The translations under genes were made by a program, and so were the position numbers. From positions 3,677,501 to 3,741,500 of the forward strand of contig JAXDDX010000023.1 in assembly GCA_034670405.1 (NCBI GenBank): a stretch of 64,000 nt of DNA, written 5' to 3'. The notes below the pieces were generated by a model that did not search any database, was not told the DNA's origin, and saw only the letters and a program-made list of their open reading frames with translations. This document shows positions 50,991-63,854 of the stretch, piece by piece; position 1 is the first letter of the stretch; each line of letters begins with the position of its first letter. This DNA is from Hoplostethus atlanticus. Lineage: Eukaryota; Chordata; Actinopteri; Trachichthyiformes; Trachichthyidae.

Positions 50991-53554
50991 GACAGACAGA
51001 CCTTGGTCCAAGAAACAATTCGTTAGATTCTGGTGCCGATCTGGGATTTCCAGCGTTAAAACGAAAACGTACGTGATAGGAATGATGTCTTTGAATGCAA
51101 CAGCAAGTTGGCATTGGCGGAGGTTTGTGCTCTCTGAGTGACTTCTAGTTTGAAAGTGGATTTCTCCTGACACCAGTATGAAGTTCTCTCGAACAGACAA
51201 GAAACGACTGACTTCCAGCGCCACAATGGGCTGCTTCATCCCGTGCCTTTAAAAATGAGTTTCTATTCTGTCTGTCTAGTTGAGTTTTCATCACAGTAAG
51301 TCATTTCTAAACCTCATAATTGCCCACTGGATACCTCACTCATCAGAATGAGGAAACGTGTGACTACCTTCCTGGATTAATGAAACATTTAACACAGCCG
51401 ACTTGGTCCTTCACATACGCCGCCTACAAACAAACCCATAAACATTCAACCTAATTATCAACACATGAAACAAAAAAACAATTCTTCTGGCTCCTCATTT
51501 TTTAATTATCCATCCGTGTTTAAAAATTAAATGTGCCTCCTTTAGATGTGCCTAAGCCTGGTAATATGGTGTGTAAACCCAGGCTCCAAGAGAGAGCGTA
51601 CAATGGGATTAGAGCGAGCCATTCAGCTGATAGTCTTCCGGATACTTCTTGTGTGTATCCGGAAGACCGTTTGATGACAGTGAGGATTGTTTGAAGATGT
51701 TTAATGACTTTTCCTGGTATTAAAAATCGCTTTTTGTGGATTCATATTGTGTGAAGCCTTGTTGCGGTCTCTCCCAGTGCCTCTCTTGTTTTCTCTATAT
51801 CTTCCCCTATGTGAGTTAAGTCTCTTTAGGGTGAGTGAGGTATTGGGTCCAAATGTTGTATTTCCACTGAAATTAGCTTCCATACCTTCTCTTTAGGTGT
51901 TTCCTTTCCACAAGAAACCATTCACCTTTTGTGCTCTACACTTTCTACTCTATTGCCTTTCTACTGTATGTGTATATGCTCATGAAGATGTATGTCAATG
52001 ACCTCTTTTTGGGTTATCAGATCAGTGGTGGTCCCCTGCTGTGTCCCATTGCTGACCTGCTGCTCAACTGACTATTGCCCTTTCTTCTCCTTCCCGTGTC
52101 AATCATCGCATCTATCCTCTCAAATACATTACTCTCTGCTTCTTCTTCTATGAGTCTCAGTCCTCCACGTTCCCATTGTTCCTATTGTTATTCCTATGCT
52201 GCTAATGCTGTCTCCTCTGTTTATATGCCTTTTCCAGCCCTGTGCTTTATCATCCATTCTCACTGTCTTCCCTCCATCGTGGATTTAGAAATTAACAGGA
52301 CAACGTTTTCAGGACGACAACAATTTTGCACATTGTTGCCTCCTTATGACCACTAAAGTATCATAGTCACACAAGTTAATTTCTCAAGGAAATGGTTAAA
52401 CCAGCAATCTGGGACATCTCGAGTTAAGACAAGGACAATCTGAACTGATTCCTTGCCTCTGTAGTTCAGTTTGTAAGACCTTGTATTTCACTGAGCATTT
52501 CCAAATTAGAATTTATCTTGTTTTACTCTGTAACGGTTTTATGTTTCAAAGCAAATATACTATCTAATCTACTACATTTGTCTAATAGCCGCATTTACTT
52601 TCAATAAAGTGGTTTCCTCCATAAGAGATGACCGAGTCATTAAAAGTTTAATACCGGTTTTCACTTGTGATACTGGAGTCCAATCCATGCTTAATATACC
52701 TAAGATTATTTTTGAATAGAGCTTTTACAAGAGTGCTATTCTATCAGGGTATGTGGCTGAATGTAAATGCATCTGTCTAACAGCCACAGAGTGATTGAGT
52801 ATGAGGACAGAGATTGATGGATCGGACTCATCAGAAAGTCGCACTGCAATGAAATAGACAAACACAATGCAAATTAAACCTCAGAGTTTAGTATTGCTGG
52901 AGAGAGCAGATGCAATACGTACAACTGAGATGTGTGTAAACGTGCATAGTGTGTACAAGTTTCTTAGTGAATGGCATCCTCAAATGGTTTTTGCCTCCGT
53001 GGAGGCGGTAATGGCCGTCGTACATCACAGTGCCGGTGTCTCCCGTCGAGGCTGGGACAAGCACAGCCCCAAACATGTTAATGATCAGGGTTTGCAAAGT
53101 AAATGAAGATGTATGAGCTCTGAGTCTGTACCACTACTCCCGAAGTAGAGAGAGGTCTCTGAATGGAAAAACATCTCCCGGTGTCTACATCTCGTCCTCT
53201 ATAACCTGTTTATCCTGAATGATCAATAAATTGCTCTTCCATCTGCAAGGTAATGGTTGATTTCCTTCATTCGTTCTCCTTTGGTCTTTCTCTCACATAG
53301 TCAGAGGAAGTGTTGGCATCTGCAAATTGCTAGGTAAATGGAAAGAGAAGCTCATTAATATATCCTGGTTACAAACCCCCAACAGTCGGAGTAGCAGGAC
53401 TGTGAATTTGTCAAAGGGGCTTTCTTCACTTTCTCCCTGCTCAGACTTTTCTCAGTGTCCTCCCTGTGCAAAACTATGGAAACATTTTCAACATCTGAAG
53501 TGAAGGGTACTGGGGTAAATGCTGTGTTAACATTTCAGTATTTTCACACAAAGG
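50991..53554. other. intergenic DNA between the intronless gene and the kif21b 3' end
   Basis: Mostly AT-rich, without a supportable gene. It contains one striking perfect hairpin at 51633-51667. Confidence 0.6.
51633..51667. repeat. perfect 13-bp inverted repeat (hairpin)
   Basis: GTCTTCCGGATAC at 51633-51645 and its exact complement at 51655-51667 enclose a 9-base loop. No T run follows and the tract lies outside recognised genes. A chance perfect 13-bp stem with so short a loop is uncommon, but not decisive in 64 kb. Confidence 0.9.
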
Positions 53555-56545
53555 ATAGCAGTTCTCAGGTTTTTATTTTGTTGAGGAAACATTTGATCCA
53601 TCATTAAATATTTACTTACATTATTTACAGTCCACATAATTTACACGGTTTGGTCACATGCACATTGTCAGACAAAACAAAAGCTGTACACATATTTACA
53701 GTCATTAAAGAGGGAGTAATCTGTGCAATAAAAGGTACAAATGACCTTTGACCCTGCATTTATGTCCCAATAGTTCATGTTTCACATATGTGATCTCGCT
53801 CAGAGAACACACACACCTGGAGAAAAACTATTTCTATCTTCTAAACTATAACTACAGGGAAAACATGGGTTTGTGTGTGATTGTGATTCACCGTCAAGCA
53901 GCAGAGCAGTCAAGTGCCCTTTTGATCGTGTCTAAACGCTATCCCCACTCTCCGCAGCGCAGCAGCCTGAGGCAGAGTTAAAAGTCATTTCAGCCATAGC
54001 GATAAAGTGAGCAGAGACGAGGCGCCTCGCTGGCTCTTCCTCTCTCTCAAAATAGAATCAGAAGTCCACAATCTGTAGGACAATCTTCAATCCTTCAGAG
54101 TAAAATCAGGATTTTAAGTGATTGGTTTGACTGATCAATGAACTACATACACATTCTGTTTGTGTAAGGCAATGAGGCCTGGCGGCTGAGGCACGAGGCT
54201 GAAGCGGAGACTGTGACTACGATAGTTTACTTTCCTAGCCGTTACAAGGTTATCAGGCTGAGCTGGGTAGAAAGTGCTAGAGCTGGTAATCGCACAATCA
54301 GGTGCTTGCGTTAAGGTCAGCGGTCCTGGGGTCTAGTGAGGACTACTAGACAGCGAGTGGTTCAGGTATCAGGTGTTAAAGTCAAATTTATCTTTGGTAG
54401 AACAGTTTCCTTTTTGGCATGCAAACCTCTATTGAAGTTCATGGATGGTCAGTTACCAAAATTGGCGGCTGTGGGGGATCTCTATTTTTTTTATACTTTA
54501 TACTGATTGCTAGGATTTTTGTTTCCCGCTTGCCTCACCCCAAAAGGAGGTCAGTTACAGGACAGCACCCCTAGCTGGTACAGGGATTCTGTGTCTTGCT
54601 CAAGGACACTTCAGTGAGGTGGATGCTTGCTGCCATGGAGACAGTCTCCCTAATCACTGTCCATATAACATATACAAACAAGGAAAGTAGATCCAGGCAA
54701 TTGTATTTCATCCCGTGTCCCAGATCATGTTTTCCATGAGGTAATAATCCCTGTTTGCAATCAGTAACGTTAAGAGGTGTGAAAATGCCTGAATGCCAGT
54801 GGATTGCTATGGCTATCATGATTGGTTTGTGACTCTCCTGAGCATCTGTGAAGGCGAGCATGCTGCAAAGAGAAAATACTCTACCAAAATGTCTCATTAA
54901 GTAAGATGCACCAAAGGGACTTGAAAGGCAGGGGCATGTGGGGACTGTTTTTACTTTTTTTATGTCCTTTCTTACATGTTGTATCAGCACAGACATAAAT
55001 AGCAATGTATAGTGACAGTTTCCCAGACATCAATTGCTAAACCTAGACATAAACAGATCCATTTTCAGTAGAAATTCATCGGTTGAAGCCTAGTTTGAGA
55101 CTACTATACTTTGTCACTGTAAACTTAGTCTAAAACTAGGCTCAATACATACACGGGAAAAGGTTTGTGGAGCGTTCACAGCAGTATTCATTATGAAAAG
55201 TGCAAGTAAATCCTAATTTACAGAGATTATATTTAGGCCAGTTGATAACCAAGAAGTCACTCAACCATGACTCTCCTCTGTAATATTAAAAAAGGTATAA
55301 CACACCTATATACAGACCATCAAGTAATGGAGGTATTGACATGTAGTCACTGCAACAGTGGGTGGGGTTGACCATCAGATATTCATTTGAGGCTTCTGCT
55401 TGACTGTAGTAAAGCCTTTGGGGAATCATTTTCTGTGAAGCACACTCATTTTGGAGATCATATTTTATGTATGAGTCACTGACTATCAAGGCTTCATAAA
55501 CCCAAAATTTTCCGAAACCTTCAGAGAATTTGACATATCCATCCAGGCGTTAAACATCCAGTTTGACAGTATAACCAGGATGACCTTGCCCACTGAACCT
55601 CTAGGTTTCGAGACATCAAATCAACCGATCAACACCACTAACATCATGCAGCCTTCAGCAAATGTACAAGCAGGTGGCACCTTAGGAAGCGCCTAAAGCT
55701 ACAGCACTACAGAGTCTTCTCTAGCAATGAGTAGGACAGGGGAAAAGTGGAAAAGTGAGAGATAAAGACTGTCTTAGCATTGTTACAATGTGAAACCCAC
55801 CACAGAGCTGGTGAGCTAGGTCAGTTTGGCTAATTGGCACACAGAGTACATAGTGTACAGTCCAGGGCCCGGGGGAGGGCGACTCTAGGTCCAAGTATAC
55901 AACCTAATATGCAGGTTAATTTCCCTGCTGACCACATTTTGTACCATTCACTACCATGACGACATTTAGAACAACTAATTGTGGTCAAAAGTCAGTGCAT
56001 CTTCTCTTGAGAGACTTTCAGCTTTGGCCAGAAGTGAGATGCTATTTAAGGTTATTTAAGATTTGTACATATGTTACAGGAAAACAGTAACAGATAAATA
56101 AAGGGAGTCAAATGCAAAAGCAAACAAGAAAAATAATATTTCACAAGAAGGGGTGAAATCATTGATAGTACCGTTTTTTCTGAAAAACAACAAAAACAAA
56201 TTTTTCAAACAAGGCATTTGGTCAAATGTATGAGCTACATAGATTCAAAGGGTCAAGTTAAAATAGTAAAACTAAAATTGTCCTGCAACCCTTACCTGAG
56301 TTTCAAAGTGCTGCAAAATATTAAAACCAAGACTGCTTCATCAAAATATTGTTTCAATTCACCTCACGTCACACACACTCATATATATGCAGACACACGC
56401 ACACACACACATCCTCCAGTACAAAAGCAAAACCCACATCATTGCTTCTGCAGACAGTTAGGAGCTTCAAACTCATGTTAGATACATCAACCAAGAGAGT
56501 CAGACACACTCACTCTGTGGAGGGGAATTTGTAGAGCTCATGTTG

Positions 56546-56585
56546 GAACTAACTAACTAACTTACTAACTAACTAACTAACTAAC
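56546..56585. repeat. (AACT)n tetranucleotide repeat
   Basis: About ten AACT/CTAA units with one TACT variant, in the probable kif21b 3' UTR. Confidence 0.95.
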
Positions 56586-57439
56586 TTCAGTCTATGATTA
56601 CTTTGTTGTGATTCAAGCATTGTTTCATCATACTACATGTTTCTGGGTCTTTTCGGAGAAAAGGTACACTCAATAACAAAGTAGTCCTCTTCAAAAGGGG
56701 AAAAAAGAGACTCTGGAGCTGTGCAAAGCTCCGACAAGACTTGAAGGAAAACATCCACCCTAAAACAGTAACACTGTTATAAAGCAGCTATTGGTGATGC
56801 ACCATGGGTTGCATTCATGGGTCCATTTTGTTGTATGGTGGTGTGTTTTTCTTATTCCCACAGATAACTGGCCAGGGCAACTACAATGGAGTTTAATAGG
56901 ACTAATATCGTCAACGTCAGGTTTTGGTGTCAGTCCCTCAGAATTGCAGAGAAACAGCCTCAATAGACCACAATGCAATGCAGCCTCAAGACATGCTGTG
57001 TTTTGACTGGAAACTTTTGGCCTCTTCCTGTTACTATCCCTATCGTTATTGCTCTCTTTACCGGCAAGTAAAGCCCAGCTGAATACAACAAGCCACGGCA
57101 CGTTCTCTAGGGGTTGTCGAAAGGCATTCTGGGAAACGTAAGAAATCACTTACTGAAGTAGAAATAGACGAGGCAGGTTGAGGGGAAAGTGGATACAATA
57201 CTCACAAAATAAGCCCTACAACACATTGAGCACCACAGATTGATGATATCTAGCAGTTTAAGAGAATCTGAGGGTGGATGACTAAGAGCTGATCTTTCAC
57301 TGAAGAGGCCTGTCTGAGTTCAGAAATTGAAATCAATATGAGTGCTTACTCCTCTAAATACTGAGAGAAGTGTCAGTCAATAAAAAGATAATAGAACTGA
57401 CTTTTAAATCTGGGGTTATTAATGTTGCCTGCAGGTGTT

Positions 57440-57479
<40 letters not shown>

Positions 57480-59332
57480 AGTGGAGTCTTGCTGGTCTTG
57501 CTGGAGTGATGAATATGTTTCATTAAAGAAACTCTAAAGCAGCACTGTGAGGAATGCCAAGACCTATCAAGCAAGATGGATAACCTATACTATACTATAC
57601 TATATAACCTAAACATCCACTGAAATCTGTATCTTTGCATGTACATGTCCAAATTTAGCGTGTGCACATGCATGTGTGCATCTCGCCCAAACATCTCTCT
57701 AAACATCTCTTCATAGCAGGAAATAGTGGATGGGGGAAAGAAAACAGCCTTTTGATCAGAAATCCCTCTCGTTATGACCTACTTTCACCAAAGCAGCCCT
57801 GCCTAAAAAGCAGCCGGTGGAGCTGGGAGAGCTCTAATTTAATTGGTTTCCCAGCGATGTTGAGCGGGTGGTAAGGAGTCGGATGCTTCCATAAGGCCAG
57901 TCAGTCTGACACTGTCACTAACCTTAAAGATCAGAGTGGAGCTGAAAGCGGAGGGGAGAAATTGGTCATGCTCCTATTGCCATTTACGTGGATCTTAAAT
58001 GGCAGCTTCGGCGACATACTGTAGGATCATAGAGATAATGATTTGGCACTTTGGCCCCAACGTAGTACCCGCCTTACGGAGGCGGCGGTAGAGGTGTGTG
58101 TGTGGGTGTGTGTATTTGTGTGCGATGTTTACAGGGGTGTTTCTTATTTCTGCTGGAGTGAGCACTTTACAGTGCAGATAACACAGTCCTGTCAGCTCCT
58201 CCCGGGCCAATGCTACCCTAGTTGTGCTATTGGACCTGGGCTTTCCTGTTTGCAAGGTCAGCAGCCAGACAGCCTAATGGCACAGAGATGAAGAGCCAGA
58301 CATTAAATAAAGACATCAAAATGTCAAGAACCTCGTATATGCACAGAGACCCGTAAAACCAAATCACTCCCGCCCACCTCACCCCAAAGTCCGAAACAGC
58401 TGAGGTAGGGAAAATAATACATAAAAAGGCAAAAAACAAAACGGGACTTGACGAACGGAGTATAGGTTTAGTGATATACGAAGAGTGAGTTGGAGGGTGC
58501 GTCTGGAGCAGAGGAAAGGTTAAGAAAATAACGGAAAATCATGTAAACAACAGTGAACCAGACTAACACAGTGTGTGTGTTTGTGGTTGTGTGTGAAGGT
58601 CAGCGCTACCATTTTCTGGGGTAATATTCCAGTGACGACTAACCCCAAATCACCAAGTGTCCAATAAGAATCCACCATGGTGCACATGAAATGTACCTGC
58701 TTTTTGCCATACGCACAGTATGGACCTCCACTGTCTTCAGTGCCAGAGCAGCCACAATGCTGTCGAACACAAACACAAACAAGTCCCCATCATTAGTTGG
58801 TCAGGTTCTGTTCTGTTCTGGGGTCAGTTCTTCTTCTTACACAAATAAATACATCAATGCACATCTCTCACTGTTCCTCGGGGACTCTGTTTTTGTTCTT
58901 GTTATTTTGTTTGCCTAAAGAAACCTTGGTGAAAGAACAGAAGGACACTTTTTTTCCCTTTAAATGCCAGAAGAGACAGAAACGGTTCTCCATGGAGCAT
59001 CCCTGGTTGGGATGACGCGGTATATCCTGTACAAATAAGATACAACTTGAATGGCACTTTCAAATTGGCAGCAAAAAAAAACAAAACGAAAGGCAAATAG
59101 TCCACCACTTTGCCTTTGAATATATATTCCTCCACTGTGTTATTTTGGAAAGTGACAAAGAAAAACATCTTGATCGCCTTGGAAACTGTGATTTGAATAT
59201 CACATCTCGATGTTGGAAGTGAACAGGTCAGAGATCAGCAGTAGACGTCGAAGCAAGATGGCCAACGCTATCACTCCCATTGTCACCTCTTCTTCCACAC
59301 CTTAGACAGCCAGATCTTCACTCTCATGTCGC

Positions 59333-59333
<1 letters not shown>

Positions 59334-59407
<74 letters not shown>
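59334..59407. repeat. (GA)n microsatellite within the probable kif21b 3' UTR
   Basis: About 72 bp of GA repeat. On the kif21b transcript strand it reads CU, a candidate binding tract for polypyrimidine-tract proteins if the UTR call is right. Confidence 0.97.
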
Positions 59408-59410
<3 letters not shown>

Positions 59411-60303
59411 GCAAGAATGCAACAGAGAAAAAAATGACAGCAGTCAGTGAAAGAATTCCCGTTGTAAACAGCCCATTGTACATTCAACACAACACAAAGA
59501 GATAGGCTTCAAAACACACACACACACACACACTCCATCTAAGTCTCCTCTCCCGGGGACCATAAAAAAGAAAGAGACTTAGAAAAGTCTAGAAATAAGT
59601 AGAATTGCATCAGGAACTTTACAGCAAAACAACTTAATTATCCAGTCAGAGCTCAGCTCCCGACTGAACGGCCAATTTAATCTACACTTTCTTGCACATT
59701 CCCACATGCCAGTCACAACACCTTGCTCTGGTTAAAGGAAATATTGCATTTGCCATTAACACTAGCATCACCCCAGGCAAGTTGGGCATGCAGCTAGGCT
59801 AGTGTTATCTGATGCCAAATGTCACGTTCTAATAGAGTGGACTCTATTGTTGGAAGGGCTGAAGCCACAGCAGAAGGTGTTAACTAGCACAACACATATA
59901 TTGGATGTGCACTGGTAGAGAGAGAGGAAAGCTATTCTGAGCAGAATTATGAGTCACTGTATAGTCAATGAACAAGTAAGTGTTTGTCTTAGTGGAGGCA
60001 CGGGGCCATAAAGGGACCGGTGGGAAGAGAGTTTTGAATAAAACCATGAGGAGAGTTAATTAAAGTAAAACTGAGAGCAAAAGGACAAACAGAGATCCGG
60101 CGCGAGCAGCGTGTAAAAAAACAAATGATGAATAACAGAAGAGGCAAGGACACAAAGGTAAAAAGACACAGAACGTGACAAAACACACGAGTGCAGGTTC
60201 CCTCCCAGGTATAGAAATGCACAGAAAGAAGGAGGAAAAGAAAGGGGGGAAATTAGTAGCAGAGTACCAGAGGAGGGGAGGGTTGGTGGAGCGGAGCAGA
60301 GGA

Positions 60304-60403
60304 TCATGGGAGGCTGGTGGCTCGGCCCTTGATGGCCAGGACCCGTCGAGGCAGACAGGGGGTCAAGCCTGGCACATAGCTCCACAACTTCACCCTGCAG
60401 TCA
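60304..60403 (-). CDS. kif21b: kinesin family member 21B, terminal coding exon
   Basis: This 100-base coding segment follows a GCCCCAG acceptor. It completes the split Ser codon and reads [15 protein letters not shown], then [17 protein letters not shown] and a TGA stop. The human KIF21B C-terminus, as I recall it, is the same apart from a few residues ([18 protein letters not shown]..). The exon joins in phase to the one at 61608-61807 across a 1204-base intron. The stop is at 60304-60306. Confidence 0.94.
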
Positions 60404-61607
60404 CTGGGGCAGCCGAGAGGAGAGGAGGCGGGGGTTGAGAGAGACCAGACAAGAGGAAATAATTGTCCTCACGAGAAGATGAAAGAAGAAAAGAACAGGA
60501 AAAGAGCGATTGATGATGACAAACAGAGAAATGATAAAGATGTGAGGAAATAGCAGAGAGAGAGAAAGAGGAAGGAAGACAGACAACAGATGCAGAGAAG
60601 AGGGAAAAGTGAGTTAGTGAAGTTCAGCACAAGTTAGACAGCTGGATGACAAAGTGAATGAATGCAGACACAGTGGGGAGAGAAGAGAGAGCACCACTGC
60701 TCCACTCAGACATGAAGACACCAAAAAGCAAACAAGCGCACATTATCTCCTTTTAATGCACCACAGGGCACAACAACACGCTTTTGGAGAACAGATTTGG
60801 AGAAAAACAGGATGTAGTATGTCCCACTTGAAGACACACAAAGCTACACACACACACACACATATACACACACACTGCTTAAGATGAAACAGGCTTTATG
60901 TGGGATGAGTCATAAGCCAGTATTCCACTTGGAAAAGACAACACTGTGTTGTGAAAGGCAACATAAGCGTGACAATGAATACGGACAAGGTATTTTTCTC
61001 TGCCTCCATACCATTTTAAAACACCACATTATGTTCCCTCTCCCTCAACCTCCCAACACCGCCGACCATCCTTCTGTGCTCGACAGCAAGCAGGCTCAAG
61101 GCTGATCACACTTAAATCAGGTCACCTTGTCTTTGTTTACAATGTTTACAAGTCCCACTGGACTAAGTGTAATCTGTCACAGCACAATTTGTTGTAGCAC
61201 TATCTGCCTTGGAACAATTTATACAATCATTTGAGAGGCATTGAAAGAGGGAGGGGCATCTAGAGACGGACGGTGAAGCGATCCTTCAACTCTTACAATG
61301 GTTTTAAATTTGGCCCTTCCCTTATTTGTACTACAAGACAAAAAACGTATCACCAAATTCCCATCAATTTATTCCCAAATTCCCTTAATTTATTGCAAGT
61401 TTATTATTGTAGAACATTGAAAACCAACAAACTCAGAATGCTCTTGTCCATCTACTCAAACTGTATCATTGTGCTTTGATTAGATCGATAGATAAACAAA
61501 CAAAAATATCATGTGATGGACACAATCCAAAGCATCTTACAGTACCACAAATAATAAAACATTTTAGATTAGTGGCGCAGTACCATAACAGCTTTTTTTT
61601 TTTTTAC

Positions 61608-61807
61608 CTGGATGCGGTGAAGATGTGCCTCGAGTTGGTACAGATGGCGTTGATGGGGCTGTCGTGACCTCTGACCTCTCCTATGGGGGTGAAGTTTTCC
61701 ACGTTCCACACCTTCAGCATGCCACCCCGACAACCGCTCAGCAGCATGGGCCGGCCTGGGACGTATGCTAGGGCACACACCCAGTCCTTATGGGCGTTGG
61801 GGATTTG
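61608..61807 (-). CDS. kif21b: kinesin family member 21B, penultimate coding exon (WD40)
   Basis: KIF21B is a kinesin-4 family motor of neurons and immune cells that moves on and tunes the growth of microtubules; its C-terminal WD40 propeller is the cargo/tubulin-binding end. This 200-base exon starts after a CCCACAG acceptor. It encodes [20 protein letters not shown], then [19 protein letters not shown], then [19 protein letters not shown] and SRHIFTAS, with AG before a GTAAAA donor. The blades show typical WD40 endings (KVWN). Residues such as [22 protein letters not shown] fit KIF21B better than its paralogue KIF21A as I recall both. Earlier exons must lie beyond 64000; none was seen between 61808 and the window end. 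Confidence 0.94.
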
Positions 61808-62965
61808 CTGTGGGATAATGGGATGGATGGACGGAGAGAGAGGGGAGAGAGAGGGGGGGGGGGGACAGAGAGAGAGGGGGGGGGAGAGAGAGAGAGAGAG
61901 AGCGAGCAATAAGCTACAAGAGGCCGTGCTTTACAGTGATTTTACAGCTAAGAGACGCTGTTAGGCACAACGTCAAGTGGAAGAGTGGCAGAAAGAGGTC
62001 ACATGTTCAGTAGTAATAGTTAATAGTAATCATTTTGAAACACTTGAGCTCAAAATAAACTCAGGTGTGTATTTAGAAGTCATCACCTGAAAGCGCTAAC
62101 AGCATGAGTCAGTAGCTTTCTGGTATTTGGGATTCAGAGCACATAACATTTTATGAATGAATGTTATATTATATTTATTATATATTATATTAGATATAGT
62201 TACACGTACATGCACACACACTCAGTGGCGACTTTACACCTAGCTACTACTAGGTACTAGGCAGCTTTTTCGAGGCATGGATTGGTTTTTCCACTCTTCA
62301 ATCGTCCTCATCTTCTTGTTCTCAGCTGACAGGAGTGACACCGGGCATTGATCTCCAGCTGCTGCAGCCCGTCTGCTTCAAGGTTCGACGACTTGTGTGT
62401 TCTGAGATGCCCTTCTGCACATCACTGTTGTACTGAGCTGTTGCATACTTTTGGCCTGCCTGTTAGTTTGAACTAGTCTTGCCGTTCTCCTCACCTCGCT
62501 GGACTGCAGCTGACTTGATGTTTTTTTTGTTTATCGCACCCTTTTACTGGAGAGAAGCACTCACACCAGTTTTACATCTTTTCAAGGAACTTGGAATCAC
62601 TATATTACGTGCAGTGCAATTAGGAATATGTTGCTTCTCAATATCTAGACAGTATTAGGTGGGACAACAATTTGAGAAAGTCTTATCAAACTGTACCAAG
62701 ATATTCAGATACATTTCAATTTCATAAGCTCTAAACACTTTGATTTGTATCTTGAATAAGAAGTATCGACTGAGTAAAAAAAGTAAAATAAGTTTTTGAT
62801 GAACGATGAAAACTTTTGGACCCACTATATAGCTGTAGCTGTATAGTTATATATGAAGACACACAATGGCAGCTATTCCTCTCATGAAAATCAGTGTTCC
62901 TACAAAGAGAGAAACTGCTGCAATTTGTTTCACCTTCTTTTTAACACAAACGCTTATCTACATAT

Positions 62966-63086
<121 letters not shown>

Positions 63087-63214
63087 GAGTGATAGCCTGG
63101 TTGGCTGGCCAGCAATTTGGCCAGGCCTCATGGGAAATAAAAAGACTGGGCTCATATGAGATGGAGCTAGGAGCCCCTTTATCTTTGCTGGCCTACCAAT
63201 GCACATTCAGCACA

Positions 63215-63281
<67 letters not shown>

Positions 63282-63854
63282 ACAAATGCGAATGCACAAA
63301 TGCAGAAACCATATGCATGGTGTGATGTTCATGTGTGCATACTTACAATAGATGCTGTACACTTGAAATGCCCCCATGCACACTAACATACCCACACAAA
63401 CAAACTCACATGCTCACACACAGACCCACAAACCCAACTGACCTATCATCTGAAGCCCCCTGCCATGAGCCTGGGGACCAAACAACTGTGCTCTGCATTC
63501 ACTCCAGCCTCTCCCAAAAGCAGCTTATCATTTTCAGTTTGGCATCACCCACACAAATCAGTGAAAACAATTATCTTGCCCCCATAATCTAACAAAACCC
63601 TTATTTTGTGCACAATGACAATAATAACACATGTCCAGGATCGTGAAATAATAGCCCTAGAGAGAGACGGACACTAGGCATGTAGGAGGCAAAAGGCTCC
63701 TGGGGCACAATGATGTCATGAGTGTCACTGGAGCGAAATGGATCGGGTCGGACAGGTAATGTTCTGAGATTTTATACGTGCCCTCTCTGCTCCCCACTCA
63801 ACTGCTGCTCCACTGCACTTACATGCTCTGTTGAAGAACCACAACAGGCACATG

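Larger units (their letters stand above)
53555..60303 (-). other. kif21b: probable long 3' UTR of kif21b
   Basis: Past the kif21b stop, the first canonical minus-strand AATAAA that I can find is in AAAATAAAA at about 53571-53580, giving a 3' UTR of about 6.7 kb. The last 150 bases before it are AT-rich and contain two TGTAAATA motifs. Mammalian KIF21B is also known for a multi-kilobase 3' UTR. The span holds a 72-base GA tract at 59334-59407, an AACT tandem repeat and short CA tracts. An earlier polyadenylation site using a variant signal is possible, so the end is an inference. Confidence 0.5.

Noticed and set aside
54550-54660. CTTGCTCAAGGACACTTCAG-type segment
   Set aside because: Looks like a common dispersed teleost motif but without ends or a family it cannot be supported.
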